In this document: positions 25,895 to 37,200 of the stretch, piece by piece
How positions within the stretch are numbered: the stretch's first letter is position 1
Layout of the letters: each line of letters opens with the position of its first letter
DNA from: Dietzia natronolimnaea
Lineage (GTDB): Bacteria > Actinomycetota > Actinomycetes > Mycobacteriales > Mycobacteriaceae
Assembly (NCBI RefSeq): GCF_039525805.1
Contig: NZ_BAAAHZ010000009.1
Direction: 5' to 3' (one strand)
Length of the DNA stretch: 64,000 nt
The notes under the pieces: model-generated
What the model was told of the DNA's origin: nothing
Database searches by the model: none
The model's input: only the letters and a program-made list of their open reading frames with translations
Program-made: the position numbers and the translations under genes

Positions 25895-26764
25895 TCAGAT
25901 GGTGAAGGCCATCGACCCGAGGATCTTCCTGCCCAGGTCCTCGTCGCCACTGATCTCCACGCCGTTGCCGGGTTCGGCGGTGATCCTGCCGGTCGCCGCA
26001 CGGACGAAGGTCGGGGTGTCGAACACCAGCTCGACCGTGGTCCGCGCGGAGTCGTCGACGTCCACGAGTCCCGCCCGGCCGGCGACCATCACGTCGACGG
26101 CCATCGGGAGATCGGTGTCGGACTCACCCGTGACCCGGAACCGGACGCGGGCGCCGTCCGGGGCGCCGGCCTTCTTGCCCACGGTCCGGGGGAGGGAGCG
26201 CACGATCTCGTCGAGGGCGAACCGCCCCGGGCCGCTGCCGAGGTGGTGTTGCATGCCGAGGGCGTGGCGGATGTCGTCCTCGTGAATCCAGCAGTCGAAG
26301 ACGCGCACGCCCATGAAGCGACGGAACGGGACGCGACCGACGGGGGAGTCGGACTCGGCCTCGAACTGCTGCGGGGTCATCTCGGCGAGCTGTCCCGTGC
26401 GCTCGGCCACCGCCTCCCGGAAGTCCGCGAACGCGTCCTCGACCGCCAGCGGACGGGCCTCCTGCACGAACTTCTCGTTGAGCTCCCCGATGGGGTTGCG
26501 GACGTACTCGTCTGCCGAGGGCGGGAGGTCGACGTCCGGTACCGGTTCGCCCGAGAGCAGGTGCTCCGTTCCGGCGATGTGCGCCACCACGTCGCGGACG
26601 GTCCATCCGGGGAGGGCCGTGGGTGCGGCCCAGTCGTCTCTCTTCAGTCCCGCGAGGAGCTCGTCGAGGCGCTTCCATTGCTGGATCAGGTGGCGCACCT
26701 CGACGGGTGCGCTGCCGGTGGGTTCTGTGGTGGTGGCGTCGCGGCCCTCGGTCTCCATGGTCAC
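25895..26764 (-). CDS. maleylpyruvate isomerase family mycothiol-dependent enzyme
   Basis: A 289-aa protein with an N-terminal DinB/MDMPI-like four-helix domain. The segment GWTVRDVVAHIAGTEHLL carries a conserved metal-site His, and VFDCWIHEDDIRHALGM supplies a second HxxxD-type cluster. A C-terminal SCP2-like domain follows (about residues 185-285). This family uses mycothiol as a thiol cofactor in actinobacteria, but the substrates of most members are unknown. GTG 26764 and ATG 26758 are both possible starts. It is probably co-transcribed with gntK, which starts eight bases after its stop codon. Confidence 0.82.
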   Translation of the reverse strand: MTMETEGRDATTTEPTGSAPVEVRHLIQQWKRLDELLAGLKRDDWAAPTALPGWTVRDVVAHIAGTEHLLSGEPVPDVDLPPSADEYVRNPIGELNEKFVQEARPLAVEDAFADFREAVAERTGQLAEMTPQQFEAESDSPVGRVPFRRFMGVRVFDCWIHEDDIRHALGMQHHLGSGPGRFALDEIVRSLPRTVGKKAGAPDGARVRFRVTGESDTDLPMAVDVMVAGRAGLVDVDDSARTTVELVFDTPTFVRAATGRITAEPGNGVEISGDEDLGRKILGSMAFTI

Positions 26765-26806
26765 CAGGCTACTGCCGCGGTGGGGACGGACCCGGCCACT
26801 TGACCG

Positions 26807-28318
26807 TCAGCGTCCTGCGGCGGACCCCGCGAGGACGACACCGGTCATGAAGTCGTGGAATCGCGACGGCTCGTCCAGATGCGGGGTGTGTCCGGATCGG
26901 GGGAAGACCACCAACTCCTTGACCGGGGCGTCCAGCACCTCGAACCACTCCCGGGCGAGGTCGGAGCGGCCCGGGGACTCGAACTCGCCGAGCACCACGA
27001 ACACCGGGATGTCCAACCGGGGGACGTCCCGGCGGAAGTCGATGTCCTGCAGTTGCGGGTAGAGGACCGAGAAGGTGTCGATGATCCCGCCCATGCCGCG
27101 GATCTGTTCGGTGAGGGTGTACTCCGGGGCCAACAGGCTGGCGGGGTACGCCGACGCCGGGTCGTAGTCCTGTCCGTGCGGGAACTCCCGGTACTCGGGA
27201 TTGGTGGACAGGGCGTCCGGGTAGGCCAGCATGTCCTCGTAGGGGGGTGGGCCGTTGTCCCGCAGGCGCCGGGCGAAGTCGTCCTGGCCGGCCCGCTCGG
27301 CCCAGTCCAGGGTCTCGGCGTACATCCTGCGGTCGGTCTCCTGCTGGTCGACCATCTGCCCGGTGCCGATGAACGCGTGGTACTTCTCCGGTGCGCGCTG
27401 CGCGGCGAGCACTCCCAGGGTGGAGCCCCAGGAACTGCCCACCAGATAGATGCGCTCCTGCCCGAACCGCTCCCGCAGGTGGTCGGTGACCTCGAGCGTG
27501 TCGGAGATCATCTGCTCGACAGTCAGTGTGTCCGTCGGTTCCAGCGCGGACAGGGACTTGCCGGTCCCGCGCTGATCCCACACGGCCAGAACAAAGTCCT
27601 CCTCCAGGGGCTCTCCGGAGGCCCTCATCGCCCCGATGGCCGTGCCGCCGGGCCCGCCCTCCAGGAACAGCAGCACAGGGGCGTCGCGGTCGTGGCCCCG
27701 GAGCATCACCGCCTGATCATGACCGCCGACCGGGAGGGTGATCAGCTCGGCCACACTGGTCGGTAGTTCGCGTCCGTCGGGTCCGGTGATCGGGGCGGTC
27801 GACGCCGGGCGGAGCAGGGCGACGGCGAGGACGACCACGGGCAGGGTCACCAGGACCGCTCCGAGTGCACGGAGCCGCCGGCTCGCCACCGACTGCCGGG
27901 GCCCGGTGACGGCGCGTCGCCGACGTCCGGCCGCGGCCCCCCATAGCGCGCCGACCGCCAGGGGGAGACCCATCACCAGCAGGTCGAAGCCCCGCCCGAC
28001 CACCAGTGCCATCGCCCCGTAGATGCTGCCGAGGTAGACCGCGTCGACAGTGGGCCCCTGCGCCGGGATCCGTGCCAGTTCGAAGGCGGTCAGGAAGGCG
28101 ACCGGTGCCACGAGAGTGACCCAGCGGGTGGCGGAGAAAGCGCCTGCCGCGGCGCCGAGTCCGAGGCAGACGAGCAGCATCGTCACGGAGTGGACTGTGG
28201 TGACCGGGCCGCGGGGCAGGACCACGCCCGTCACGAGACCGGCCACGGCGATCGCTGCCGCGACCGCGGCGAGGACGAGCCACAGGGGTCGGTTCGAAGG
28301 TCGAGGAGGAGGAGTCAT
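26807..28318 (-). CDS. membrane-anchored alpha/beta hydrolase (proline iminopeptidase-like)
   Basis: This 503-aa protein joins about five N-terminal membrane segments (residues about 10-190) to an alpha/beta hydrolase domain. The oxyanion/HGGP-like segment is LFLEGGPGGTAIGAM, followed by VWDQRGTGKS. The nucleophile elbow is GSSWGS, and the catalytic His lies in RSGHTPHLDEPSRF. The order and the DQRGTGKS motif match proline iminopeptidases (S33 family). The hydrolase probably faces outward or inward from the membrane anchor; the topology is uncertain and the substrate is unknown. Membrane-fused versions are unusual compared with the usual 300-aa soluble enzymes. Confidence 0.85.
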   Translation of the reverse strand: MTPPPRPSNRPLWLVLAAVAAAIAVAGLVTGVVLPRGPVTTVHSVTMLLVCLGLGAAAGAFSATRWVTLVAPVAFLTAFELARIPAQGPTVDAVYLGSIYGAMALVVGRGFDLLVMGLPLAVGALWGAAAGRRRRAVTGPRQSVASRRLRALGAVLVTLPVVVLAVALLRPASTAPITGPDGRELPTSVAELITLPVGGHDQAVMLRGHDRDAPVLLFLEGGPGGTAIGAMRASGEPLEEDFVLAVWDQRGTGKSLSALEPTDTLTVEQMISDTLEVTDHLRERFGQERIYLVGSSWGSTLGVLAAQRAPEKYHAFIGTGQMVDQQETDRRMYAETLDWAERAGQDDFARRLRDNGPPPYEDMLAYPDALSTNPEYREFPHGQDYDPASAYPASLLAPEYTLTEQIRGMGGIIDTFSVLYPQLQDIDFRRDVPRLDIPVFVVLGEFESPGRSDLAREWFEVLDAPVKELVVFPRSGHTPHLDEPSRFHDFMTGVVLAGSAAGR

Positions 28319-28485
28319 CGCGGGTCCCGGTCAGTCGATCGTGCGAAAATAGCAGATCAGACGTGCCCGGAAGGGCTGTTCGGAACACGAAGAGGTCACG
28401 GGTCCGGTCGCCTCGACGACCCCGGCCCCGGCGCCGCTGTGGTGTGCGGACGCCGGGGCCGGCGATCAGGTCGTGCGGCGCGAGG

Positions 28486-28623
28486 TCAGAGTTCGCGCGC
28501 GGGACGGGCTGTGGCCCCCTCCGGGTCGTCGGGGTGACCGACGTAGTGCACGATGCTGGCGACGAGTCCGCCCCAGATCACGAGCAGGAACAGCACCATC
28601 ATGATGATCGCGGGAGCGTCCAT
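28486..28623 (-). CDS. metS: MetS-like small subunit of the methionine/alanine importer
   Basis: A 45-aa single-span membrane protein beginning MDAPAIIMMVLFLLVIWGG and ending with a hydrophilic tail, HPDDPEGATARPAREL. It starts three bases after the stop codon of the sodium-dependent transporter gene on the same strand, so translation is coupled. In Corynebacterium glutamicum the homologous MetS (about 60 aa) is required with MetP for methionine and alanine uptake. The hydrophobic helix with the W-G-G motif and the location match that partner. It is easily missed because of its size. Confidence 0.8.
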   Translation of the reverse strand: MDAPAIIMMVLFLLVIWGGLVASIVHYVGHPDDPEGATARPAREL

Positions 28624-28626
28624 GGC

Positions 28627-30246
28627 TCAGGCCTCCTTGGGCGTGTGGGTGGGAGCCGGGTTCTCGTCGGGACGGGTGAGTCCCTCCTCGTAGCTGTAGT
28701 CGCTCGGGTCGTCGTCGACGCTCGGCGGCCCGTCGAGCTGGCGGGCCCCCCGCCAGGGCAGGGCCGACAGGACGATCGACAGGACGAGGATGGTCCCGAT
28801 CATGCCCCAGCCCCAGACGCCCAGGATGGCGGCGTCGTATCCCTCGTAGGGCTCGGAGACGAGGGACATGATCTCGCGGATCAGGGCGTAACCCAGGACG
28901 ATCGGCGTGATGACCGCCAGGCAGACGATCCAGAACGTGCCGACCTTCCACGAGGACACCGAGTTGAGGTGGTCGCGCAGTGTGGGGGCCAGCCGCATCA
29001 CGAAGATCACCACGATGAGGGCGATGAGGGTGATGCCGACGATGCCGAGGCTGTTGACGAACTTGTCCATCACATCGAGGTTCTGCAGCCCGGTCTCGGT
29101 GGGCATGAGCAGGATCGAGGCGACCGCCATCGGGATGCCCACGGCCAGCACCGAGACGGTGCGGCTGCTGCCCATCTTGTCCTGGAAGGACGAGATGACC
29201 ACCTGGACGATGGAGATGAGCGAGGTGATGCCGGCCAGGATGAGGCAGATGAAGAAGACCACGCCCCAGATGGGGCCGCCGGGCATCTGCGAGATCAGAG
29301 CCGGGAAGGCGATGAACGCCAGACCCGGACCGCCGCCGACGTCCTCCCAGCCCGCGCCCGCCGACGTGGAGACGAGGAAGCCGAGCGTGGCGAACACGCC
29401 GATGCCCGCGAGGACCTCGAATGCGGAGTTGGAGAAGCCCACGACCAGGCCGGAGCTCGTGAGGTTGGACTTGCGCTTGAGGTAGGACGAGTAGGTGAGC
29501 ATGATGCCGAAGCCGACCGAGAGGGAGAAGAAGATCTGGCCGTAGGCCGCGATCCACACGCTCGGCTCGGTGAGCACGCCCCAGTCCGGGGTGAAGAAGT
29601 TGTTGAGGCCGTCCATCGCGCCGTCGAGGAAGAGCGAACGTACGACGAGGGCGGCGAAGAGTGCCACCAGGAGCGGGACGAAGAGCAGCGCGGTCCGGCC
29701 GATGCCGTTCTGGACGCCCGCGAGCAGGACCCCGAGCGTGACGATCCACACGACCACCAGGACGAGCGCGATGCCCGGGACGAAGTCGATCCCGAACCCG
29801 CTGCCGGCGCGGAGGAAGTCCTCGGCGAAGAACGTGGCCGACTCCTCGTACGTCTGCCCCCAGCGTTCGTCGACGGAGAACCACGCGTAGCAGGCCGCCC
29901 AGGCGATGATCACCGCGTAGTAGACCGCGATGACGAAGGACACCAGCACCTGGATCCAGCCGATCGGCTCGGCGAAGCGGTTCATCCGTCGGAAGCTCAG
30001 GGGGGCGGAACCGCGGAAGCGGTGCCCGATGGCGTAGTCGAAGAACAGCAGCGGGAGACCCGCGGTGAGCAGTGCCACGAGGTAGGGGAGCAGGAAGGCG
30101 CCGCCACCGTTGTCGTACGCGACGAAGGGGAAACGCCAGATGTTGCCGAGGCCGACGGCGGAGCCGATGGCGGCGAAGACGAAGACGGAGCGACGGGAGA
30201 ATGTCTCTCTCGGTGTCACCCCACCTTGGGTGGGCGGGCTGGTCAT
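28627..30246 (-). CDS. metP: sodium-dependent (NSS family) methionine/alanine transporter MetP-like
   Basis: A 539-aa neurotransmitter:sodium symporter homologue with about 12 membrane segments. The N-terminal RSVFVFAAIGSAVGLGNIWR is the family signature that forms the sodium and substrate site in helix 1. Further on, GFSNSAFEVLAG and AFPALISQMPGG match helices 6-8. ATG 30246 is the start (MTSPPTQGG); the frame stays open upstream but without conserved sequence. It forms a two-gene operon with metS. The methionine/alanine specificity is inferred from the MetPS arrangement. Confidence 0.88.
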   Translation of the reverse strand: MTSPPTQGGVTPRETFSRRSVFVFAAIGSAVGLGNIWRFPFVAYDNGGGAFLLPYLVALLTAGLPLLFFDYAIGHRFRGSAPLSFRRMNRFAEPIGWIQVLVSFVIAVYYAVIIAWAACYAWFSVDERWGQTYEESATFFAEDFLRAGSGFGIDFVPGIALVLVVVWIVTLGVLLAGVQNGIGRTALLFVPLLVALFAALVVRSLFLDGAMDGLNNFFTPDWGVLTEPSVWIAAYGQIFFSLSVGFGIMLTYSSYLKRKSNLTSSGLVVGFSNSAFEVLAGIGVFATLGFLVSTSAGAGWEDVGGGPGLAFIAFPALISQMPGGPIWGVVFFICLILAGITSLISIVQVVISSFQDKMGSSRTVSVLAVGIPMAVASILLMPTETGLQNLDVMDKFVNSLGIVGITLIALIVVIFVMRLAPTLRDHLNSVSSWKVGTFWIVCLAVITPIVLGYALIREIMSLVSEPYEGYDAAILGVWGWGMIGTILVLSIVLSALPWRGARQLDGPPSVDDDPSDYSYEEGLTRPDENPAPTHTPKEA

Positions 30247-30416
30247 GGTCGGCTCCTTGTCGGGCGATCGGGCGGCGGATCCGCCGGGTGTGACGGAACG
30301 ACGATAGGTGTGGTCCCCACAACTCCCAACATCTAGTCGGCGGGTTGGGGTTTTGGTGACCATTTCGACGCATTCGTGGCACCTGATCGTGTTACTGGCG
30401 GGACTACAGTGACTTC

Positions 30417-30911
30417 ATGAGGACAATGCAGGTGAGACGGAGAGCGGGACGCGCGCTGGCCGCGGTCGCGCTCGTGGCGTCGATGGCGGGGGTGTCCACC
30501 CTCGTCGCCACCCCGACGTCGGCAGCCCCCGTGCCCTCTCCCGCCGAGGTGGTCCGCGAGACCGGGTCGTGGTTCGCGCACGGGTACACCCTCGACCTGC
30601 GCGCGGACGGGACGGGGATGCTGGCGGCCTGGGTCGGCGCGTTCGACGGCACCAGGGTGCAGGTGCGTCTGATCCCCGCTCCGGGTCCGGCGACGGTCGC
30701 CGAGGTGACCGCCGTCGAGACGGTCGGACGAGGGGGGCTGGCGCCCGACGAGCAACCGGGGATCGGCGGACTGGTCACGATCGCCGTCGGCGACGAGGTC
30801 CGGACGGCCCACGTCGAGTGGTCGTCCGGGCCGCGCCGTCTGGCCGTCGACCTGTGCCCCACCGAGGGTCTCGACGCCGAGATGATGGCCGTTCTCCGGT
30901 GCGGCGCCTGA
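30417..30911 (+). CDS. secreted protein of unknown function
   Basis: A 164-aa protein with a clear Sec signal peptide: basic MRTMQVRRRAGR, hydrophobic core LAAVALVASMAGVSTLVA, and a cleavage site near SAAP (about residue 37). The mature part of about 125 aa is beta-rich, with two cysteines near the C-terminus (DLCPT and LRCGA) that could form a disulfide. I do not recognise a family. It is monocistronic: divergent from metPS and 318 bases before fas. Confidence 0.75.
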   Translation: MRTMQVRRRAGRALAAVALVASMAGVSTLVATPTSAAPVPSPAEVVRETGSWFAHGYTLDLRADGTGMLAAWVGAFDGTRVQVRLIPAPGPATVAEVTAVETVGRGGLAPDEQPGIGGLVTIAVGDEVRTAHVEWSSGPRRLAVDLCPTEGLDAEMMAVLRCGA

Positions 30912-31229
30912 CGGCTGTGCCGGGGTGTGGGAGGCGACGGCGACACGCCGTCGTCTCGCGGATCACCCCTGAGAACGAGATAACGATTCGGTAACATGGG
31001 TACCCCGAAACCTGAGGTGCCCCTCACCTGTGTATATGAGGGAACCATCAGCTCCGTATTGTGATCGGGCTCACGCGTCGGCCCCCTCGGCTAACCCCCG
31101 AACGGACGGCCGTACCCCCTCAAGCTGAGGGCTCCCTCAACTTCCTGTGGCAGTCTGTGCCCTGCGTCGGACCAGCAACTGGTCTCGGCGTGGAGATGTC
31201 CCAGACGAAGTTGCCAAGGAGTTCCACAC
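30912..31229 (+). promoter_or_regulatory. upstream region of fas with repeated TGAGG/CCTCA motifs
   Basis: No gene is visible in these 318 bases. They contain several TGAGG/CCTCA elements: aggtg-cccct-cacct near 31014-31028, tatgaggg near 31035, and the perfect ccctca-agc-tgaggg at 31117-31131, followed by another ccctcaa. ggtaacatgggtac near 31000 may belong to a promoter. Such repeats fit operator sites for a regulator of fatty acid synthesis, but no consensus is identified. Confidence 0.5.
31060..31075. promoter_or_regulatory. CRP/GlxR-type binding site upstream of fas
   Basis: tgtgatcgggctcacg matches the CRP-family consensus TGTGA-N6-TCACA, with the core GTGA-N6-TCAC perfect. It lies 155 bp before the fas start codon. 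GlxR, the cAMP-responsive CRP homologue of corynebacteria, binds this motif. The window also contains an Rv1339-like phosphodiesterase, a possible cAMP controller. Function is inferred. Confidence 0.55.
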
Positions 31230-34200
31230 GTGACGATCGACGACCGCGACCTCACACCCCGCCCGCTCGAGACCGGACACGCGGCCCGCCGCCAGGCCCG
31301 CGCGCTCGCGGACGACCTGCGTGAGGGCACCGCCTACGCCCTCGCCTTCGGGGGACAGGGGATCGCGTGGCGCGACGCGTTGAGCGACCTCATCGACGGC
31401 ACCGGGATCGGTCCCGAACTGCAGGACCTCGTCGACTCCTCCGTCGCCCTCACCGAGCCGGTCCACGACGAGATCGCGGTGGTCCGGCCCCACGGCTTCC
31501 GCCCCATCGAGTGGGCCAACACCACCACCGGCGAGGACGAGGACCACGGTGACCTCCCCGACGAGGCGTCGCTCTCCTCCGCCGCCGTCTCCCTGCCGGC
31601 CGTCCTGCTCACCCAGGTGGGCGCCGTCCGCGCGCTCGCCGCCGAGGGCTTCGACGTCAACGACACCGCCCCCGCCGCCGTGGTCGGACACTCCCAGGGC
31701 ATCCTCGCCGTGGAATCGGTCGAGACCTTCGGGTCGATCGACGACCGCCTCCTGGCGATGGCCGAGCTCATCGGCGCCGCCGCCACCCTGATCGGACGCC
31801 GCACGGGCCTGTTCCGCCGTGGCGAGGCCAGCCCCATGGTCGGCGTGTCGGGCATCGACGGCGCGCGACTGCGCGCCCTCGTCGACGAGGTCTTCTCCGC
31901 GGTCGACCCCGCACTGCGGCCGACCGTCTCCATCCGCAACGCGCAGCGCCGTCACGTCGTGGTGGGCCGTCCGGACGATCTCGAGGACCTGCGCCGTCAC
32001 TGCGCGGACCTCGAGGCCGAGTCCCGCCGCCGTCGCGAGGCCAAGCTCACCGGCGGCGAGGTCTTCGCCCCCGTCTTCGACCCCCTCGAGGTGGAGGTCG
32101 GTTTCCACCATCCCGCGATGGCCCCCGCGGTGGACATCGTGTCCGACTGGGCGGCCCGTTGTGGCCTGGACGCCGACCGCGCGGCCGCGTTGGCCCGCCA
32201 GGTCTTCGCCGAGCCCGTCGACTGGGTCGAGGAGATGGCCGAGACCCTGCACTCCGGCGCGGAGTGGATCCTCGACATGGGCCCGGGCGAGGCCCTGACC
32301 CGCCTCAACCGCTCGGTGGTCCGCGGCCAGGGCGTCGGTGTGGTCGCCGCCGCCACCCGCGGCGGGCTGCGCAACCTCTTCACGCCGGGTGCCACCCCGT
32401 CGATCGAGCGCCCGTGGACGGCGTACCAGCCCCAGCTCATCACCCTGCCCGACGGCAGCGTGCACGTGGAGACGTCGTTCACCCGCCTCACCGGCTGCTC
32501 GCCGATCCTGCTGGCCGGGATGACCCCGACCACCGTGGACCCCGAGATCGTCGCGGCCGCGGCCAACGCCGGCCACTGGGCCGAGCTCGCCGGCGGTGGT
32601 CAGGTGACCGAGCCGATCTTCGCCGAGAACACCCAGCGCCTCACCGAGCTCCTCGAGCCCGGCCGCAGCGCGCAGTTCAACTCCCTGTTCCTCGACCCGT
32701 ACCTGTGGAAGCTGCAGGTCGGCGGTAAGCGACTGGTCCAGAAGGCCCGCGCCGCGGGCGTCCCGTTCGACGGCGTGATCGTCACCGCCGGCATCCCCGA
32801 GCTGGACGAGTCCGTGGCCCTCATCGAGGAGCTCACCGAGGCCGGACTGCGCCACGTGAGCTTCAAGCCGGGCACAGTCGCGCAGATCCGCCAGGTCGTG
32901 CGGATCGCCGCCGAGGTACCCCATATGCCCGTGATCGTGCAGGTCGAGGGCGGGCGCGCGGGCGGCCACCACTCCTGGGAGGACCTCGACGCCCTCCTGC
33001 TGGCCACCTATCCGATGCTGCGCGACCGGCCCAACGTGGTCCTGTGCGTCGGCGGCGGGATCGGCACCCCGGAGCGGGCCGCCGACTACCTCACCGGATC
33101 CTGGGCCAACGCCCACGGCTACCCGGCCATGCCCGTCGACGGCATCCTCGTGGGCACCGCCGCCATGGCGACGCTCGAGGCCACCACCAGCCCGCAGGTC
33201 AAGCAGCTCCTCGTGGACACCGTCGGCGTGGACCACTGGGTGGGCGCCGGCCAGGCCGAGGGCGGGATGGCCTCCGGCCGCAGCCAGCTCGGCGCGGACA
33301 TCCACGAGATCGACAACACGGCCGCCCGCACGGGGCGACTGCTGGACGAGGTCGCCGGCGACGCCGAGGCCGTGGCCGCGCGGCGCGACGAGATCATCGC
33401 CGCGATCAACGGCACCGCCAAGCCGTACTTCGGTGACCTCGACACCATGACCTACGAGCAGTGGCTGCGCAGCTTCGCCGAGCTGTCGCTCGCCTCCGCA
33501 CCTGCCGCCGGCACCGCCTCCGAGGCGACCGCCGACAGCGCCCGCTCGGTCTGGCTCGACCCCACCATCCGTGAGCGCTTCCACCGCATGGTGCAGCGCA
33601 CCGAGGCCCGGCTGGACGCCGCGGACTCCGGTCGGATCCTCTCGGCCTTCCCCCGCGTCGAGGCGATGGAGCGCCCCACCGAGGTCGTCGACGCACTCGC
33701 CGCCCGCTACCCGGACCTGGCCACCGCGACCCTCCACCCCGCCGACGCCGCCGAGTTCCTCGACATCTGTCGCATGCCGGGTAAGCCCGTCCCGTTCGTC
33801 CCCGTCATCGACGGCGACGTCCGTCGCTGGTGGCGCTCGGACTCGCTGTGGCAGGCCCATGACGCCCGCTACAGCGCCGACGCCGTGTGCGTCATCCCCG
33901 GCACCACCGCCGTCGCCGGGATCACCCGGGTCGACGAGCCGGTCGGCGAGCTGCTCGACCGGTTCGAGTCCGCCACCGTCGACCGCGTCCGCGGTTACCT
34001 GCCCACCACGGAGGCAGTGAGCAGCCGCCGCCGCGGCACCGTGACCACCGAGCAGGGCCCGGTCGCCGACGTGCTCAACGCCCCCGACGTCTCGTGGGCG
34101 GGCCGCCTCGTGGTGAGCCCTGTCCACCGTCTCGGCGTCCTGCACGCCTGGGAGATCGACTCGAACGGCATCGGCCACCACCCGGTCTCCGGCGCGGTGC

Positions 34201-37200
34201 TGACCCCGGCCGCGGACGGGCGCACCGTCGACCTGACCCTGCCCATCGGTCCGACCGAGATGACCATCACGATCACCCTGGGTGACTCCGTGGCCACGGG
34301 CGCCGCACCGGTCGTCACCGACGCCGCCGCGGAAGCCGCCATGCGCACCCTTCTGAGCACCGCAGCCGGCGTGGGCCGTGGCGGAGCCGGAGGGACCGCG
34401 ATCGAGGCCCTGCCCGAGGTCGCCGATGGTGTCGCCACCGCCCGGTTCACCTTCGAGCCCACCCTCGCCTCCGACCACACCGGCGTCACCGCCGGCAGCC
34501 TGCCCACCCCGCTCATCACCTCGGACGGCGTCCCGGACGCCCTCGTGGGTGCGGCGTGGCCGGCCGTGTTCGCGGTCCTCGGGCAGGCGCGTCGCCCGCG
34601 CGGCGCCGGAACCGTGGTCGAGGGCCTGCTGGACCTGGTCCATCTGGACCACGGGGTCCGCATGCACTCCGCGCTCCCCGAGCGGTCGACCGACCTCGTC
34701 GTCGTCGCCCGGTCGGGAGACGTCCGCGACACCGACCTCGGACGTGTCGTCGAGGTGTCGGTCGAGGTCGCCTCGGTCTCCGCCGACGGCTCGCAGTCCC
34801 CGCTGTGCACCCTCTCGGAGCGGTTCGCGATCCGCGGCCGCACCGGTGGTGCCGAGGTGGGCGATCCCCGCCCCGCCGGAGGTGCCCTGGTCAACCCCGA
34901 GGGCGCCTCGGTCACCCCGGCCGAGACGAGCCGCCAGCAGCGGGTGTCCACCTCGCTCATCGCGCCGCACGACATGACCGCCTTCGCGCTGGTCTCCGGC
35001 GACCACAACCCCATCCACGTCTCCGACACCGCGGCCGACCTCGCCGGCCTGGGCGGCGTGATCGTCCACGGGATGTGGCTCTCGGCCGCCGCGCAGCACG
35101 CGGTCCAGGCCTCGGACGGGAAGACCCCCGCCCTGCGGATCGCCGGCTGGACCGCCCGCATGCTCGCCCCGGTCCGACCGGGCGACCACATCAAGGTCCG
35201 TGCCGTCCAGACCGGCCGTCTCGCCGGCGGCCAGGTCCTCGAGGTCACGTGCACGGTCGACGGTGCCACCGTCATGGCCGCCACCGCCCTGACCGAGGCC
35301 CCGCGCACCGTCTACGCCTTCCCCGGCCAGGGCATCCAGGCCAAGGGGATGGGCATGGAGGGACGCACCCGCTGCCCGGCCGCCCGCGAGATCTGGGACC
35401 GCGCCGACGCGCACACCCGCGAGGCCCTCGGCTTCTCCATCCTCGCGCTGGTCCGTGAGAACCCGACCGAGGTGACCGTCCGTGGCACCGTCCACCGGCA
35501 TCCCGACGGCGTGCTCTACCTCACCCAGTTCACCCAGGTCGCCATGGCGTGCCTCGCGGTGGCGCAGCGCGCCGAGCTCGAGGCCGACGGGTTGTTCATC
35601 GACGGCGCCTACTTCGCCGGCCACTCGATCGGCGAGTACGACGCTCTGGCGGCCATCTCCGGCACGCTCGAGCTCGAGCCGCTGCTGGAGATCGTCTTCC
35701 AGCGCGGAGCGACCATGCACGAGCTGGTCCCGCGCGATTCCGAGGGCCGGTCCGACTACCGGATGGCCGCGATCCGGCCGTCGCAGATGGGCATCGGCGA
35801 CGACGAGGTCGTGGACTGGGTGGCCGCCGTGGCCGAGGACTCGGGTGAGTTCATCGAGATCGTCAACTACAACCTCGCGGGATCCCAGTACGCGCTGGCC
35901 GGCACCGTCGCCGGCTGCAAGGCGCTGGAGAAGGCCGTCGAGCGTGAGCTCGAGCGGTCCGGGGGCAAGAACGCCTTCATCCTGGTGCCGGGCATCGACG
36001 TGCCCTTCCACTCCACCGTCCTGCGCGGCGGCGTCCCGGACTTCCGGGCCACCCTCGACGCGCTGATCCCGCACGACATCGACATCTCGGTGCTCGTGGG
36101 CCGCTACATCCCCAACCTGGTCCCGCGCCTGTTCAGCCTCGAGCGTGACTTCGTGCAGGAGATCGCCGACCTCGTGCCGGCCGACTCCCTCGCCGACGTC
36201 CTGGCCGACTGGGACTCCTGGTCCGCCACCCCGACGCGTCTGGGACGCCTCCTCCTGGTCGAGCTGCTGGCCTGGCAGTTCGCCAGCCCGGTCCGCTGGA
36301 TCGAGACCCAGGAGCTGCTCTTCACGCCCGTGGAGCGCGGCGGACTCGGCATCGAGTGCTTCGTCGAGGTCGGTGTGGCGAACGCCCCGACCGTGGCGAA
36401 CCTCGCCTCCAAGACCCTCGACCTGCCCACGCACCGGGGCCCCCGCGCCCAGGTACTCAACGTCGAGCGCGACTCGGCGGCGTTGTACGGCACCCTGCCG
36501 CCCAGCGTGGAGGTCGACGACGACGACTCGGTGGACGCCACCGAGTCCACCACCCCGGCCGCCGACCAGGCGGCCCCCACAGACCCCGCACCGGCCGTCA
36601 ACACCCCCGGCACGGCCGGTGCGGACCGATCCACCACCCCGGCGGCAGCCGAGGCCGCCCCCGGCGCACCCCGCCCGGACGACCTGGAATTCGGCGCCCC
36701 CGCGGCCACCCGCATGCTGGTGGCGCTGCGCACCAAGGTCCGTCCCGAGCAGATCGCGCCCGGTGACTCCATCGAGACGTTGTGTGACGGCGTCTCCTCG
36801 CGCCGCAACCAGCTGCTGCTGGACCTGGGCACGGAGCTGAGCCTGGGCGCCATCGACGGCGCGGCCGAGGCGGACTTCCCGACCCTGTCCGACCAGGTCT
36901 CGCGCCTGGCCCGCGGCTACTCGCCCTTCGGCCCCGTCCTGTCCGACGCGGTCGGCGAGGCGCTGCGTGCGGTCCTGGGCCGCACCGGTAAGCGGGCCGC
37001 GTACATCACCGAGCGCGTCACCGGCCCCTGGGAGCTCGGGACCGGCTGGGCCCAGCACGTCACCGCCGAGATCGCCCTCGGTACCCGCGACGGCGCCTCG
37101 ATCCGCGGCGGCGACCTGGCGACGCTCGACGCCTCGGGCGTCAAGGACGTGGCCGGGCTGGACGAGCTCATCGACGCGGCCGTCCGCTCGGTCGGAGCGG

